Positions 26,066 through 35,701 of a DNA stretch of 64,000 nt are shown here, in pieces (within the stretch, counting starts at the first letter, position 1; each line of letters opens with the position of its first letter). The stretch lies in the NCBI GenBank assembly GCA_007115705.1, contig QXEO01001819.1, positions 496,001 to 560,000 on the forward strand, in the 5' to 3' direction. The position numbers and the translations under genes are program-made. The stretch comes from Dactylis glomerata (lineage: Eukaryota; Streptophyta; Magnoliopsida; Poales; Poaceae). The notes beneath the pieces are model-generated. The model saw nothing but the letters and a program-made list of their open reading frames with translations, was not told the DNA's origin and ran no database searches.

Positions 26066-29000
26066 TTATTCTATCATGGTTTGTTCTTCTTTTCCTGCGT
26101 CTTTGTCTTCCCCTGATGCTTCTACTCGTGGTTTCTTCACCTCGGGCTCCGTAGTGCGTCCCTCGAGTAGCTTGATGCCTTCTGCAGTCGTGTTCTTCAC
26201 CTTTTCTGCATAGTTGGCTATCATGCCAAAGTTTTGCGCCATCTTGTGGAACTCTCTATCGCAAAGATCTGAGACTTCAAAACTCCCTTTGACTGTAATT
26301 ATTCCCCTTGGACCTGGCATTTTGAGTACCAGATATGTGTAGTGAGGTACTGCCATGAATCGCGAAAACGCGGGCCGTCCGAGGATTGCATGATATTGAG
26401 ATGGCCAGTCCATGACTTCGAAGTCGAGTTTTTCTTTCCTGTAGTTTTGTCGGTTGCCGAAGCAAACATTGAGTGCTATCCGACCCAGTGGGTAATTGGC
26501 ACTTCTTGGCACGATCCCGTGGAAGGAACAATCTGTTTGTTTCAGGAACTCCAGCGATATGTGCATTGCCCTGAGTGTTTTTGCGTATATAAGGTTAATT
26601 CCACTTCCTGCGTCCATGAATATTCTGTCGACATCGTACGCGCCGATTTGAGCTTTGAGTACCAGAGGCGCGTTTCCTGGCCGAGGTACCGTTATAGGGT
26701 GGTCTTCTCTGTTGAACTCAATTGGCTGTTCTGACCAATGCAGATACTCTGTTGCGGCTGGAGGTGAAATGACTGCTAGATTGACTTGTCGAGTTATACT
26801 CTTTTCTTCTTTGTTCGACTTAGGCACAGGTTGTATCATTGCTGTGATGTGTCCTTTTGATGGGACATACCCTTCGTCGTCGTCGTGTCCCTTGTTTTGC
26901 TGATCTTGTCCTTGAGGAGCTCCGTTGTTTCCTTGCTGGTTTGTCGGAGGATTGTTGCTTCCTTCGAATCCTTGTCGCCTTGCTTCGGTTTGTTTGTTTA
27001 TTGCTGCTTCTTGTAGTTTTAAGAATGTTGTGCAGTCTTTCATTGCGTGCCTTGATACTCGCTTCCCGTCGACGAACGCTGAGTGTATATGACAGGGCCC
27101 GTTGAGCATATCTTCTGGTGATGGGTTGTACTCTCTGGATTCTCTTGTAGGGAACTTCTTATAGTCCTCCTTTCCGTAGCTTCGATATCCCGAGCTTCTG
27201 CGATCATTTCCTTGATAGCTGTTGTCTTTATATCCTGCGGCGACTTGGCTATGCGAGCCGTAGGTGTCGTAGTTTCGGGATCGTCTCCTTTGACTTCCAT
27301 ATCTATTTCTTCTGTCATCCTCTGGAGATCGCGTCCGCTTGTTGTTGCACGCATCTTCTCCATCTGCAAATCTGTTTGCTGTGTCCATGAGGTCTGACAC
27401 TGTTTTTGGCTTGATTCTACCCATCTCTTCGACTAGGTCTCTTCGCCTTAATCCGATGATGAACGCGTCTATTGCTCTTTCATCTGAAACTTCGACTGCT
27501 GAATTTTTGATGAGGCTGCATCTTTGGATGTATGCCCGTAGTGTTTCGTCGCGTTGCTGTACGCACGCTTTGACTTCTTCTATTGATGTTGGCCATTTGT
27601 ATGTCGACCTGAAGTTGCTTGTAAATTGCTTTGTAAGGTCTTCCCAGTTTCCAATGGATTCTTTCTCTAGTTTGCTCAACCATGACCTTGCTGCGCCGGT
27701 GAGGTGTAGTTGCAAACTTTGCATTGCTGTTTCTTTGGTTCCTCCTAATATTTGCACTGCTTGTAAGTAATCTGCGAGCCACGATTGTGGTTCCTGTGAC
27801 CCATCGTACTTTTGCTGATCATGAGGTAGCTTGAACCCCTTGGGAACTGGAGTAGTGCGAACCCTGCGGGTAAAACACGATGCCCCATCTCTTTCTCGTC
27901 GTCTTCATAGTCGCGTTTTTCATTCGGGGATCGCGATCTTCGAGTTCCGCCGTGCTGTTTTGGTGATGGTGATCGAGATCGATGCTTGCTGCTTCTGTGC
28001 CTGGGACTATTTTGACGGCGAGGTGACCTTGCTTTATGCACTTCCTTGTGCTGATATGCTTCTTCTCCTTTTGCTGATAGCTTGTGGCCTACCAGGTTGA
28101 GTCCGTTCAATGCTGCTCTATGCATGTGTTCCCTAGGATCTCCTGGACTTGGTCGAGTTGTGAGTAGATATGCTTGCGCTGCTACTAATGCTGCTTCGGG
28201 TGTTTTTGGTAGGATGTTCCCCTGCTCGTCGACCGATAAGAAGGACGAGTCGAGGTTTTTCGAGATACTTTGCCTGTCGGAGTACTCGAGGTTGTCATAC
28301 CTTGAGCCGTGTCGATGATTTTTCCTTGCGTTGTTGTATGATGCGTCGCTTCGTGCTTTGCGAGCGGCTTCGCTAGCTGCAATGGCTGAATCTTTTCTTC
28401 TTTGTATCTCTATCTTCTCCTTTGCTAATTGCTTTGCTTGCTGCCTTAGGGCGTAATGATACCCAAAAAGCATGTCCTTGCTGGAATTTGATGGTATTGG
28501 CGTGCCGTGTTCTACGGCTTCTCTTATTATTTTCCACTCGTCGACTGATAGCCAAATTTTTTCCCTGGTTGTGAGGGATTCTACTGTTTGCCCTTCTGCT
28601 AGGTGATTTGCTCCTCTGTCGATATTTGCTGGTTTTATCACTGGGTTGTTATTTTCATCGAATTCTTCTGAGTTGTCTCCCACAATGGCGAGCACCTGGC
28701 ATTGTTTGCCGATGTTACTATTGAGGCTTGAGAAGATCGAGTCACCATCTTCAGAAAGCTCTAAACCTGTTTTCCATGTGTCTGTTGATTTGTCTGAGAT
28801 ACTGTCGAGGTAGATCACGAGATCATTGAGTTGGACTCCTTCGTCGAATTACTCATTCGCTTTGTTGTCTTCTGCGATTTCTTTGAGTTCTTCGCCTAGG
28901 CTGACCGGCGAGTTTACCTCGCTGGATGAACCGTCGGAATATTCCATCATTGCTACTGTTTCGGGCTCACTTGCCGACGGATCTTGTTTTGTCGGATCTG

Positions 29001-29124
29001 AAAGGCGAGATGAGCCCGATGGCCCAATGAGGATGCTCAAACTTCCAATTGTCAATTCCATCTCTTGATTTCCGTCGACTTCTGCACTGCTGTTGGCTAA
29101 AAGCGAAAAAGCCGTCGAATTCAT
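26066..29124 (-). pseudogene. gag-protease of inner element, one stop and one frameshift
   Basis: It starts at 29124 (MNSTAFSLLANSSAEV). An in-frame TAA lies at 28849-28851, after which the same frame continues to about 27885. There an indel in a CCCC run (27883-27886) shifts the frame, and the correct frame then runs from about 27880 to the stop at 26066. It contains the capsid domain (LHLTGAARSWLSKL, FRSTYKWPTSIEEVKACVQ), an Arg/Ser-rich linker, and the retropepsin-like FMDAGSGINLIYAKTL. An acidic tail ends the frame with no reverse transcriptase after it. It is clearly homologous to the outer element's gag but noticeably diverged, so the two are relatives and not direct copies. Confidence 0.88.
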
Positions 29125-29140
29125 GATTTCAACGCCCAAG

Positions 29141-29158
29141 TCCCCACGGTCGGCGCCA
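29141..29158 (-). other. Primer binding site of inner element
   Basis: Minus-strand TGGCGCCGACCGTGGGGA lies two bases inside the LTR. It is identical to the outer element's site at 16470-16487. Confidence 0.75.
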
Positions 29159-29160
29159 AT

Positions 29161-29494
29161 TGACGAGGGTTAACTCGACAAATGTCCTAGATGAAGGACT
29201 TAGGATCGGGGAGATAGGGCGTCGGATGAACTCGAAGGTAAAATTAGTCGAAATAGGTGTGTGTCGAAAGTAAACTTGGGTGGTCAACCTGGCTTGCTTT
29301 CAATCTGGCCTACACCGTCCCCTCCTGGCCCCTATATATAGGTGGCCAGGTCTCGAGGATCGGGTAGGGTACGATACAGATTACAATATCGACATACGGT
29401 AAAAACTCGTATTCGACTATCATTACAATTGGGCCTAGCTTATCGGGCCTCAGGGGTACTCAACTAGCGGGCTCTATTAACTATACCCTTGTCA
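29161..29494 (-). repeat. 5' LTR of inner Tat element
   Basis: Right-hand copy, 334 bp, three substitutions from the left copy. The LTR pair is inverted with respect to the outer element's LTRs. Confidence 0.95.
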
Positions 29495-29499
29495 ACAGT
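29495..29499. repeat. Target-site duplication ACAGT, right
   Basis: Pairs with 20451-20455 and marks the right edge of the inner insertion. Confidence 0.95.
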
Positions 29500-30820
29500 A
29501 TTGGTAGTCGAAAGAAGCGAAGAAGGAAAAGCCCATGGCGTCCAGAGGCCGGTATATTTCATCAGTGAAGTGTTATCTCCAACAAAGCAGAGGTACCCGC
29601 ACTATCAGAAGTTGGCATACAGTGTTTTCACAACCGCACGTAAATTGCGACAGTACTTTGCGGTGCACCCGATTATAGTGGTCAATGAGGCGCCACTGTC
29701 GAGCATATTGAACAATCCTTCAGCAACAGGACGTGTCTCTTTGTGGGGAATCGAGTTATCTCCCATGGACATCACGTACGAAAAAAGGAAGGCGATCAAG
29801 TCGCAAGTCTTGCCAGATTTTACGGCAGAGTGGCTGGAGCTGCAGAGCACGGGACCACCAGACTTATCCAGTGTTTGGACAATATACTTTGACGGTTCTA
29901 AGAGAGTCCAAGGCGCAGGCGCAGGAGTAGTTTTGATATCGCCTCATGGCGACAAATTGAAGTACGTCTTAAGGATGAGCTTTCCACAGGCTTCTAATAA
30001 TGAAGCAGAGTACGAGGCTTTGTTGCACGGAATGAAGATGGCTAAAGCATGTGGAGCAACTCGCCTAAAAATATTTGGAGATTCCAACCTTGTTGTCCAG
30101 CAAGTTATGAACAGATGTGACACAATCAATGACAATATGATGGCCTACAAGAATTTGTACCATTATCTAGAAGGAACGTTCGATGGATGCGAAGTCTCGC
30201 ACATAAGCATGAACAGTAATGAAGAAGCCGACAATTTAGCAAATATCGGGTCACAATGTTTACCCGTGCCGTCCGAAGTATTTTGGGAGGAAATAGTGGA
30301 AAGATCAATAAAAAGTGCAAAAAGTTCGACTACTATAGCAGGCTCGGGGGCTACGACGGAACCGGAGGAGGTCATGATGATAGAAGAAACATGGATGCAG
30401 CCATATCTTGCATACATAATAAATAAAAAATTACCAGAAGATGCAGTGGAGGCCAAGAGGATAACTCGAAGATTGAAAGCGTTTGTCGTGTTGCAGGGGA
30501 AACTATACAAGAAGAGTATTACCGGCGTTTTGCAACGTTGTGTAACGCCCCAGGAAGGACAAACAATACTAAAAGATATACACGGCGGAGTATGCGGCCA
30601 TCATGCTAGCAGCAGAGCAATAGCGGCAAAAGCTTTCCGAGCAGGATTCTATTGGCTAACAGCCATCGAAGACGCAAAAGACATAGTTCGAAAGTGCGAA
30701 GCATGTCAAAGATTTGCATCTAGACCGCATGCACCAGCAGCGGAGCTACAAACAATACCATTGTCTTGGCCCTTTGCGCAATGGGGCCTCGATATGGTGG
30801 GAAAGTTGCACAAATCCTAG
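29500..30820 (+). pseudogene. RNase H regions and integrase zinc-binding domain, outer Tat element
   Basis: This continues the pol frame cut at 20455. The first RNase H is represented by RPVYFISEVLSP, RYPHYQKLAYSVFTTARKL and the connecting region. A second RNase H-like module begins at about 29880 (WTIYFDGSKRVQGAGAGVVL, NNEAEYEALLHGM, FGDSNLVVQQV). Two RNase H modules are typical of the Tat lineage. The integrase HHCC zinc-binding motif follows at about 30583-30713 (HGGVCGHHASS ... CEACQRF). An in-frame TAG at 30818-30820 interrupts the polyprotein just before the catalytic core, and the frame then continues. Confidence 0.93.
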
Positions 30821-31627
30821 CCAGGAGGGCATGTTTACATGCTAGTGGCAGTCGATAAATTTACCAAATGGGTGGAAGCGGCCCCGGTAACAACTCAAGA
30901 TTCTACAGCAGCAATCAGCTTCATCAAGTCAATAGTATTCCGTTTTGGTGTACCATATAGCATCATCACAGACAACGGGACAAATTTCACTTCAAAGGAA
31001 TTCAAGAGTTACTGCGACGGACTAGGGATCAAGCTCAAATTCGCATCTGTGGCGCACCCGAAAACAAACGGGCAAGTCGAAAAAGCCAATGGCTTGATAT
31101 GTAGTGGGATAAAAAAGAGGCTCTTAGCACCTCTCGAGAAAGCCAAGAGCGCTTGGGTAGAAGAATTGCCCTCCGTTCTTTGGAGCCTAAGAACTACGCC
31201 TAACGCAGCAACTCAAGAAACTCCTTTCTTCCTGGTCCATGGCGCAGAAGCCGTGCTTCCAGTCGAAGTTACACACGAGGCCCCAAGAGTGACGGCATAC
31301 GACGAGACAACATCGACAGAAGCACTGCAGAACAATGTCGATGCACTAGATGAAGCAAGGGATAAGGCATTAGAAAGAGCCACGCAGTATCAACAGAGTC
31401 TACGAAACTACCACAATAGTCGAGTTCGTCCACGATCCTTCGTGGTGGGAGACCTAGTTTTGCGACTCAGGCAAGACAGCCATGGCAAATTGGAGTCCCC
31501 TTGGGTGGGACCCCACACCGTCACAGAAGTAATTCCAGGAGGAGCATATCGACTACAAGACAAGAAGACAGGAAAAGACGAGAGTAACCCATGGAATGCG
31601 GAGCAGCTACGACGTTTTTACGCGTAG
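30821..31627 (+). pseudogene. Integrase catalytic core and C-terminus, outer Tat element
   Basis: The integrase inserts element DNA into the genome. The rve-type core starts at about 30839 (LVAVDKFTKWVEAAP, first Asp), with ITDNGTNF (second Asp) and KTNGQVEKAN (Glu), so all three acidic residues are present. SLRTTPNAATQETPF follows, then the C-terminal GDLVLRLRQ and KLESPWVGPHTVTEV (a chromodomain-less GPY-like segment). The frame ends at TAG, 31625-31627. It is separated from the upstream pol by the stop at 30818. Confidence 0.93.
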
Positions 31628-32042
31628 ACTAAATCTAGTGGTATCATTAAATTCGAGTTAACCTTCTGAACCCAGAACATGAGGCCATAGGTCGGGTTCT
31701 TTGGGTTAAACTCGACAAAATTGTACAAGTATATCTACTTCTCCGCTCGGGGGCTTCAATCCTCGGGTCGTACGAACGAAATTTCTATCGCGACATGGAG
31801 ACCTTTTTCACTGTAAAGGTTGTGCAGACAACCCGATAATATTCAAATAATTTGGTTCACAAAAGAACCCGATATTCTTCATCCAATTGGTTCGCAAAGA
31901 ACCCGATATATCTCAAGCATACCTCAGAACAGTTACTTGTTTTCATGGTACTAGCAAAACCATCAAAGTAGAGTACGAATATTCATTACAGATAACACGG
32001 CAACAAGGACATTGTCAAGCGAAATTACATAAAAAGAAGATC
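31628..32042. other. Spacer between integrase and antisense cargo gene
   Basis: About 415 bp with no open frame. Direct repeats of an AAGAACCCGATAT-like phrase occur at about 31862-31910, after GGTTC. It would hold the 3' ends of two convergent transcripts. Confidence 0.5.
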
Positions 32043-32630
32043 CTAATGGAAGTGGACCTCATCTTCGTACTTCTTCTGGCACTGGGTGCCGTCATAGATC
32101 TTCACGTCGAACTTCGACGTGCCGATGTGGAAGTCGAAGGCCATGAAGAAGCCTTGGTGGATGTCATGGTCTTCTGCAAATTGTGACCAGCCACCCCTCA
32201 AGTACTGCTCACCATCGCCGTCATACCAAACCTCCACCTCGTATGGAGTACCACTGCCAGATTGTTCACGGAGAACCGCTTCCCGCAGCTCCCGCCCATC
32301 CATGAACTTGGTAAAATTCAGCGGCAGGCGCTGAATCTCGCGGTACTGTGCCATAGCAATGCAGAAGAAAGAAAAGATTCGGGGAGGAGCAACAGGAGCA
32401 TCGGAAGCAGCAGGAGGAGGAACGCTTGAACCTGGGGCAGCGCCAGTGACTTTGGGTTTATTTTTGCTCCCAGGTGGGCGACCGGGACGGCGCTTGGCTG
32501 GAGCGGCCAGTGACGACCCTGCGGCGGCCGAAGTAGCGTTGTTCTTGTTCTTGCTTCCACGAGGGCGACCTCGACCTCGTGGCGCCACCGGAGAGCCAAG
32601 GTTCAGACGGGAACCATCTGCATCAGCCAT
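32043..32630 (-). CDS. Antisense AT-hook plus B3-like DNA-binding protein inside the Gypsy element
   Basis: A single intact 195-codon frame on the strand opposite to the element's genes. Residues 18-29 (RGRGRPRGSKNK) and 47-58 (RRPGRPPGSKNK) are two AT-hooks, which bind the minor groove of AT-rich DNA. Residues about 97-190 resemble a plant B3 domain of the REM type: LPLNFTKFMDG, YEVEVWYDGDGEQYL, GWSQFAEDHDIHQGFFMAF and SKFDVKIYDGTQC. It is probably a nuclear DNA-binding protein. ATG at 32630 was chosen because it follows the TATA box and leader and starts a natural MADADGS. An upstream in-frame ATG at 32744 would overlap the TATA box. Unlike the sense genes, it has no stop or frameshift. Regulation of the host or of the element are both possible. 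The target is unknown. Confidence 0.82.
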   Translation of the reverse strand: MADADGSRLNLGSPVAPRGRGRPRGSKNKNNATSAAAGSSLAAPAKRRPGRPPGSKNKPKVTGAAPGSSVPPPAASDAPVAPPRIFSFFCIAMAQYREIQRLPLNFTKFMDGRELREAVLREQSGSGTPYEVEVWYDGDGEQYLRGGWSQFAEDHDIHQGFFMAFDFHIGTSKFDVKIYDGTQCQKKYEDEVHFH

Positions 32631-32696
32631 GTGGACAAAGGAAAAGGCTAGGAAAACCCTAGATGGAGGGAGAAGATGATGCGGCGGAGGAGGAAT

Positions 32697-32747
32697 CTGA
32701 TTAGGGTTTTTACCCTTGCCAGAGGGTGCTTTATTTATAAGCACGTG
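32697..32747 (-). promoter_or_regulatory. Promoter-like block for the antisense B3 gene
   Basis: Read on the minus strand, a CACGTG G-box (32742-32747) is followed by TTATAAATAA (32731-32740), about 100 bp before the ATG. Then comes an AAACCCTAA telo-box-like motif (about 32699-32709) in a C/T-rich leader. This arrangement is that of an ordinary plant promoter and not of an LTR. Confidence 0.6.
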
Positions 32748-33374
32748 TTATCGGGCCCCCGTGCTAACGCAAGGCCCGTAAACATATTTTACAGTAGGAG
32801 TTAAATTCTGCACACAGCAGACGATAATACTAAAGAGAAAAAACAAGAAGAGGAGACTGTGGTCGCACGATATGAAAACCTCGACTTGGACTCGGGGGCT
32901 TGCAAACAGTAGACGTTAACAGGAGGAAGAAGAACTGAACTTTGAGCCTATGCTTGGTTACAAGTATCCAAACATAGCCTCGGGGGCTACTCCCATCGGG
33001 AGCGCTGAGCGCGCACCCGATAGAGGATGAGACAATCAATAGTGCAGATGAAGAAAGATTGTCATACAAACTTCGACAGCATAGTCGACGAAATATAAAG
33101 AGATTACTCCCATCGGGAGCGAAGAAGTTAATTTAAAGTCTGAAATTCTTTTGATTTTATCAGTAAAAAACTTGGCTGCGACATAAGATTCTCGAGTTGC
33201 GTTATTGCAACGAAACTCGAATGCCGTGATTTATCACGAAGGTAAGACCCCGGGATCTGTCCTGTGTGGCCTGGTATACGCACATGGATGCGCTCTGCTG
33301 GTATGTATCCGTGTCTACGACGCGAAGAAAATCCTGGTGGACGCACTGGGTACCCTGAGAATCACTGGGATTCA
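32748..33374 (+). other. 3' region of outer Tat element, left part
   Basis: From about 32960 this aligns with the inner element's 3' region (reverse complement of about 21084-21450). It is interrupted at 33374 by a Helitron and resumes at 35058. No gene is seen. Confidence 0.8.
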
Positions 33375-33701
33375 TCTATCTATTATATTATTAAAACAAC
33401 TAACAACCAACGGTCTAGATTAGCTAGGAATAATCAAAGCAAAACAACGACCAAGATTAACTTCTCACATCCGACCGGTATCAATCTCAATCTACGTATA
33501 GTGTCCTTCTCCCCCACGTCTACTCAAAAAAAGTATGCGCATATACAAAGTCCATCTCCCTCACGTCAGACTAAGCTACGGTGGAAAAAAATGACGGATC
33601 CAGTTAATATATATCTGAACAGCTGTGTCTTGGAACAACTCCTCGGATCAATTCTTGGATGCGGTAACAGCAACCATCCATGATTGATCAAGGAGCACGT
33701 A

Positions 33702-33938
33702 TCAAAGTCGACATCCGCATGTCGACACTATGGAGGTCATAAAGTGTACAGCGAGCTTAAAACAATGAGGGTTTAATACTTTTGTCGATCTCGCGTCAAC
33801 GAGGGTCTCTACTGCAAGCTCGATGTCAATCGACGAGAAGCGACGTCCTCGGTGGATTAGATTCGTAATCGTCCACATCACAAACAGCTCTTGCAATTCC
33901 GACGGCAGAGTATACAAGCTAGACATAAGATATCTCAA
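33702..33938 (-). pseudogene. Possible leucine-rich-repeat fragment carried by the Helitron
   Basis: A 78-codon minus-strand frame with KQLRYLMSSLYTLPSELQEL near its start. This phrase resembles the LRR part of NB-LRR resistance proteins (LRYL...LPSELxxL). The rest shows no recognisable pattern. It may be a decayed captured fragment or a chance likeness. Confidence 0.25.
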
Positions 33939-34571
33939 TTGTTTAGATTTATGAGCATCACATGAAATTGATCACTTGGAATTCATAAAGAGGGCGTTTA
34001 CAAGTTGTACATGATCTTTTGTCATGCGCACATAGAGCGGAAGGACACATGGATACGAATCCATTGCCTGGTGGATTTGCATGGAACGAATATGCATCTG
34101 CAGCAGCGAGCCAGATGGTCTAGATCAGCACACGGACATGCATCTACGGCATGAGCACCGTATATACCCGGCTAAGCTCCACGTGCATATCAGATGCTCA
34201 AAAGGCACATGCACACATCCTCGATTGTGGGTGGCGCCAGATGCGCACTTCCAAAATCCCCACATAGGTTAGAACTCACACCCAAGAGCATGCACCGTAA
34301 AGATTTGTGATGGACGGAGACGAAGTTCGATTTGGTACGACAAGCTCGCAGCAAGAGAGAAGAAGGGGATCTTCACACACTAGAGCCAAGTCGTTGTTAG
34401 AGAGAGAGAGAGAGAGAAGATCCTTTTTTGGGCGACTCTTCAAAGAATATACATGCACAGATAGGTATAGCTGCATCATTAACGGTGACCCGGTACACAC
34501 ATAGCGAGATAGTTTTTTCTGTTAATACTGTTATTATGGGATGGATAACTGCAATTGACCCGATGGTTTAG

Positions 34572-34660
34572 CTCCAAACGGAAATAATTATCGATGATTA
34601 GTATAAATTTTATATTAAATTAGTATAAACTCATTGATAGATATTTCCGATCGGAGGGAG
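34572..34660. mobile_element. Short Stowaway-like MITE inside the Helitron
   Basis: CTCCAAACGGAAATAATTAT at the left end and the reverse complement of ATATTTCCGATCGGAG at the right end form imperfect terminal inverted repeats of about 25 bp around an AT-rich centre. The right end carries the CGGAGGGAG typical of Stowaway. The left end appears slightly truncated. Confidence 0.5.
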
Positions 34661-35057
34661 GAATGAGAACAATTATTTGTAAGTAGTACTATTCATAGTA
34701 ACATGAATAAGTTTGATCCATAAAAAATTTAGGATCATGTATTCAAAGGACCCCAAAAAAGGTATGCCTCGGCAAAATTAGCGTAGATTATTATACATAC
34801 AAGAATATGGAGGTGTCCACAATATTTATACTTAAAACAAATGCAAATGAACAAAAACGCAAATTATAAACACAAAATATCAAAAGGAAGTAAAGAAAAA
34901 TAATATATCCAAACCTTAAAGTTACAACAAAATACTGAAAATTATAAATAGCCAAACAACACATACTTTAATACAATTCTCTAATACCTATTTTCAAACA
35001 ATACAATAGACAAATCTAGCTGCGCTAGCCGCGCAAATGCGCGGGTACACACGCTAG

Positions 35058-35348
35058 TTCTTTGTAAGTCCTAAATGCGGTGAAAGAGTGGGTTTGACCG
35101 GTATCCCGAATTCAAGTCCAAGGGGATTGAATTTGAAGTAGATGACAAGTATCTGTTCCGGCAGTTAACTGACCTCTTGATCCGTCAGAGTTGTCAGGCT
35201 TGTTCATCAAAACCCCTTGCGAAAGAATATCATGAAAATAAGTCGCAAGACCAAGTCGAAGATTCGAAGATAAGAAGAAGTCGAAGAATTGATCAAGTCG
35301 AAGATTTAAATATTAGAGATTCAACCCGAATCTGCAATTCTGGTAGAA
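35058..35348 (+). other. 3' region of outer Tat element, right part
   Basis: Continues the 3' region after the Helitron, starting TTCTTTGTAAGTCCTAAATG. It contains repeated GTCGAAGAT phrases (about 35255-35310) shared with the inner element. No protein is supported here. Confidence 0.8.
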
Positions 35349-35361
35349 TCTCAGGGGCTAC
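35349..35361 (+). other. Polypurine tract of outer element
   Basis: TCTCAGGGGCTAC lies directly before the 3' LTR, the same as in the inner element. Confidence 0.7.
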
Positions 35362-35696
35362 TGACAAGGGTATAGTTAATAGAGCCCGTTAGTTGAGTAC
35401 CCCTAAGGCCCGTATAGCTAGGCCCAATTGTAATGATAGTCGAATACGAGTTCCTACCATATGTCGATATTGTAATCTGTATCGGACCCTACCCGATCCT
35501 CGAGACCTGGCCACCTATATAAAGGGGCCAGGAAGGGACGGCGTAGGGCAGATTGAAAGCAAGCCAGGTTGAACACCCAAGTTTACTTTCGACACATACT
35601 TATTTCGACTAACTTTACCTTCGAGTTCATCCGACGCCCTATCTCCCCGATCCTACGTCCTTCATCTAGGACATTTGTCGAGTTAACCCCTCGTCA
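35362..35696 (+). repeat. 3' LTR of outer Tat element
   Basis: 335 bp from TGACAAGGG to CCCCTCGTCA. About eight substitutions from the 5' LTR, several of them clustered just after the TATA-like CTATATAAAGG. Confidence 0.95.
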
Positions 35697-35701
35697 CCAA
35701 C
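35697..35701. repeat. Target-site duplication CCAAC, right
   Basis: Matches 16128-16132. Confidence 0.92.

Larger units (their letters stand above)
20456..29494 (-). mobile_element. Inner Tat-type Gypsy element, non-autonomous, reverse orientation
   Basis: A 9.04-kb element with 334-bp LTRs differing at only three positions by eye (about 0.9%), so it is younger than its host element. In its own direction (minus strand) the order is 5' LTR, primer site, gag plus protease, then an accessory gene in antisense (plus strand), a 3' region, polypurine tract and 3' LTR. Reverse transcriptase, RNase H and integrase are absent, so it must have moved with enzymes from a relative such as the outer element. 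Its LTRs, primer site and 3' region are close to those of the outer element. Confidence 0.93.
33375..35057 (+). mobile_element. Non-autonomous Helitron, 1,683 bp, with exact ends
   Basis: It begins TCTATCTATTATATTATTAA and ends CTAG, inserted between A (33374) and T (35058). A 6-bp stem CCGCGC/GCGCGG (35029-35044, loop AAAT) lies nine bases before the final CTAG. The inner element's homologous stretch (about 21084-21097, reversed) reads straight through as GGATTCATTCTTTG, so the empty site is known and both ends are fixed to the base. It encodes no Rep/helicase, so it is non-autonomous. Confidence 0.93.
16133..35696 (+). mobile_element. Outer Tat-type Gypsy retrotransposon, interrupted twice
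   Basis: A full-length LTR retrotransposon with 335-bp LTRs, TG...CA ends and a 5-bp target duplication. It has a primer site, gag, protease, reverse transcriptase, two RNase H regions, integrase, an antisense accessory gene and a polypurine tract. Gypsy order (integrase after RNase H), a second RNase H-like region before integrase and an antisense gene at the 3' side point to the Tat lineage. A relative (20456-29494) and a Helitron (33375-35057) are inserted in it. Without them the element is about 8.8 kb. By eye the LTRs differ at about 8 of 335 positions. Stops and frameshifts make it non-functional. Confidence 0.93.

Noticed and set aside
26022..29068. Plus-strand frames across the inner gag
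   Set aside because: They are opposite the inner gag-protease frame, which has clear capsid and protease motifs.
31887..32679. Plus-strand frames opposite the B3 gene
   Set aside because: They are antisense shadows of the AT-hook/B3 gene. The minus-strand frame has recognisable domains and the plus-strand ones do not.
34400..34415. GA-repeat run, considered as a regulatory element
   Set aside because: A short simple repeat inside the Helitron with no nearby gene.
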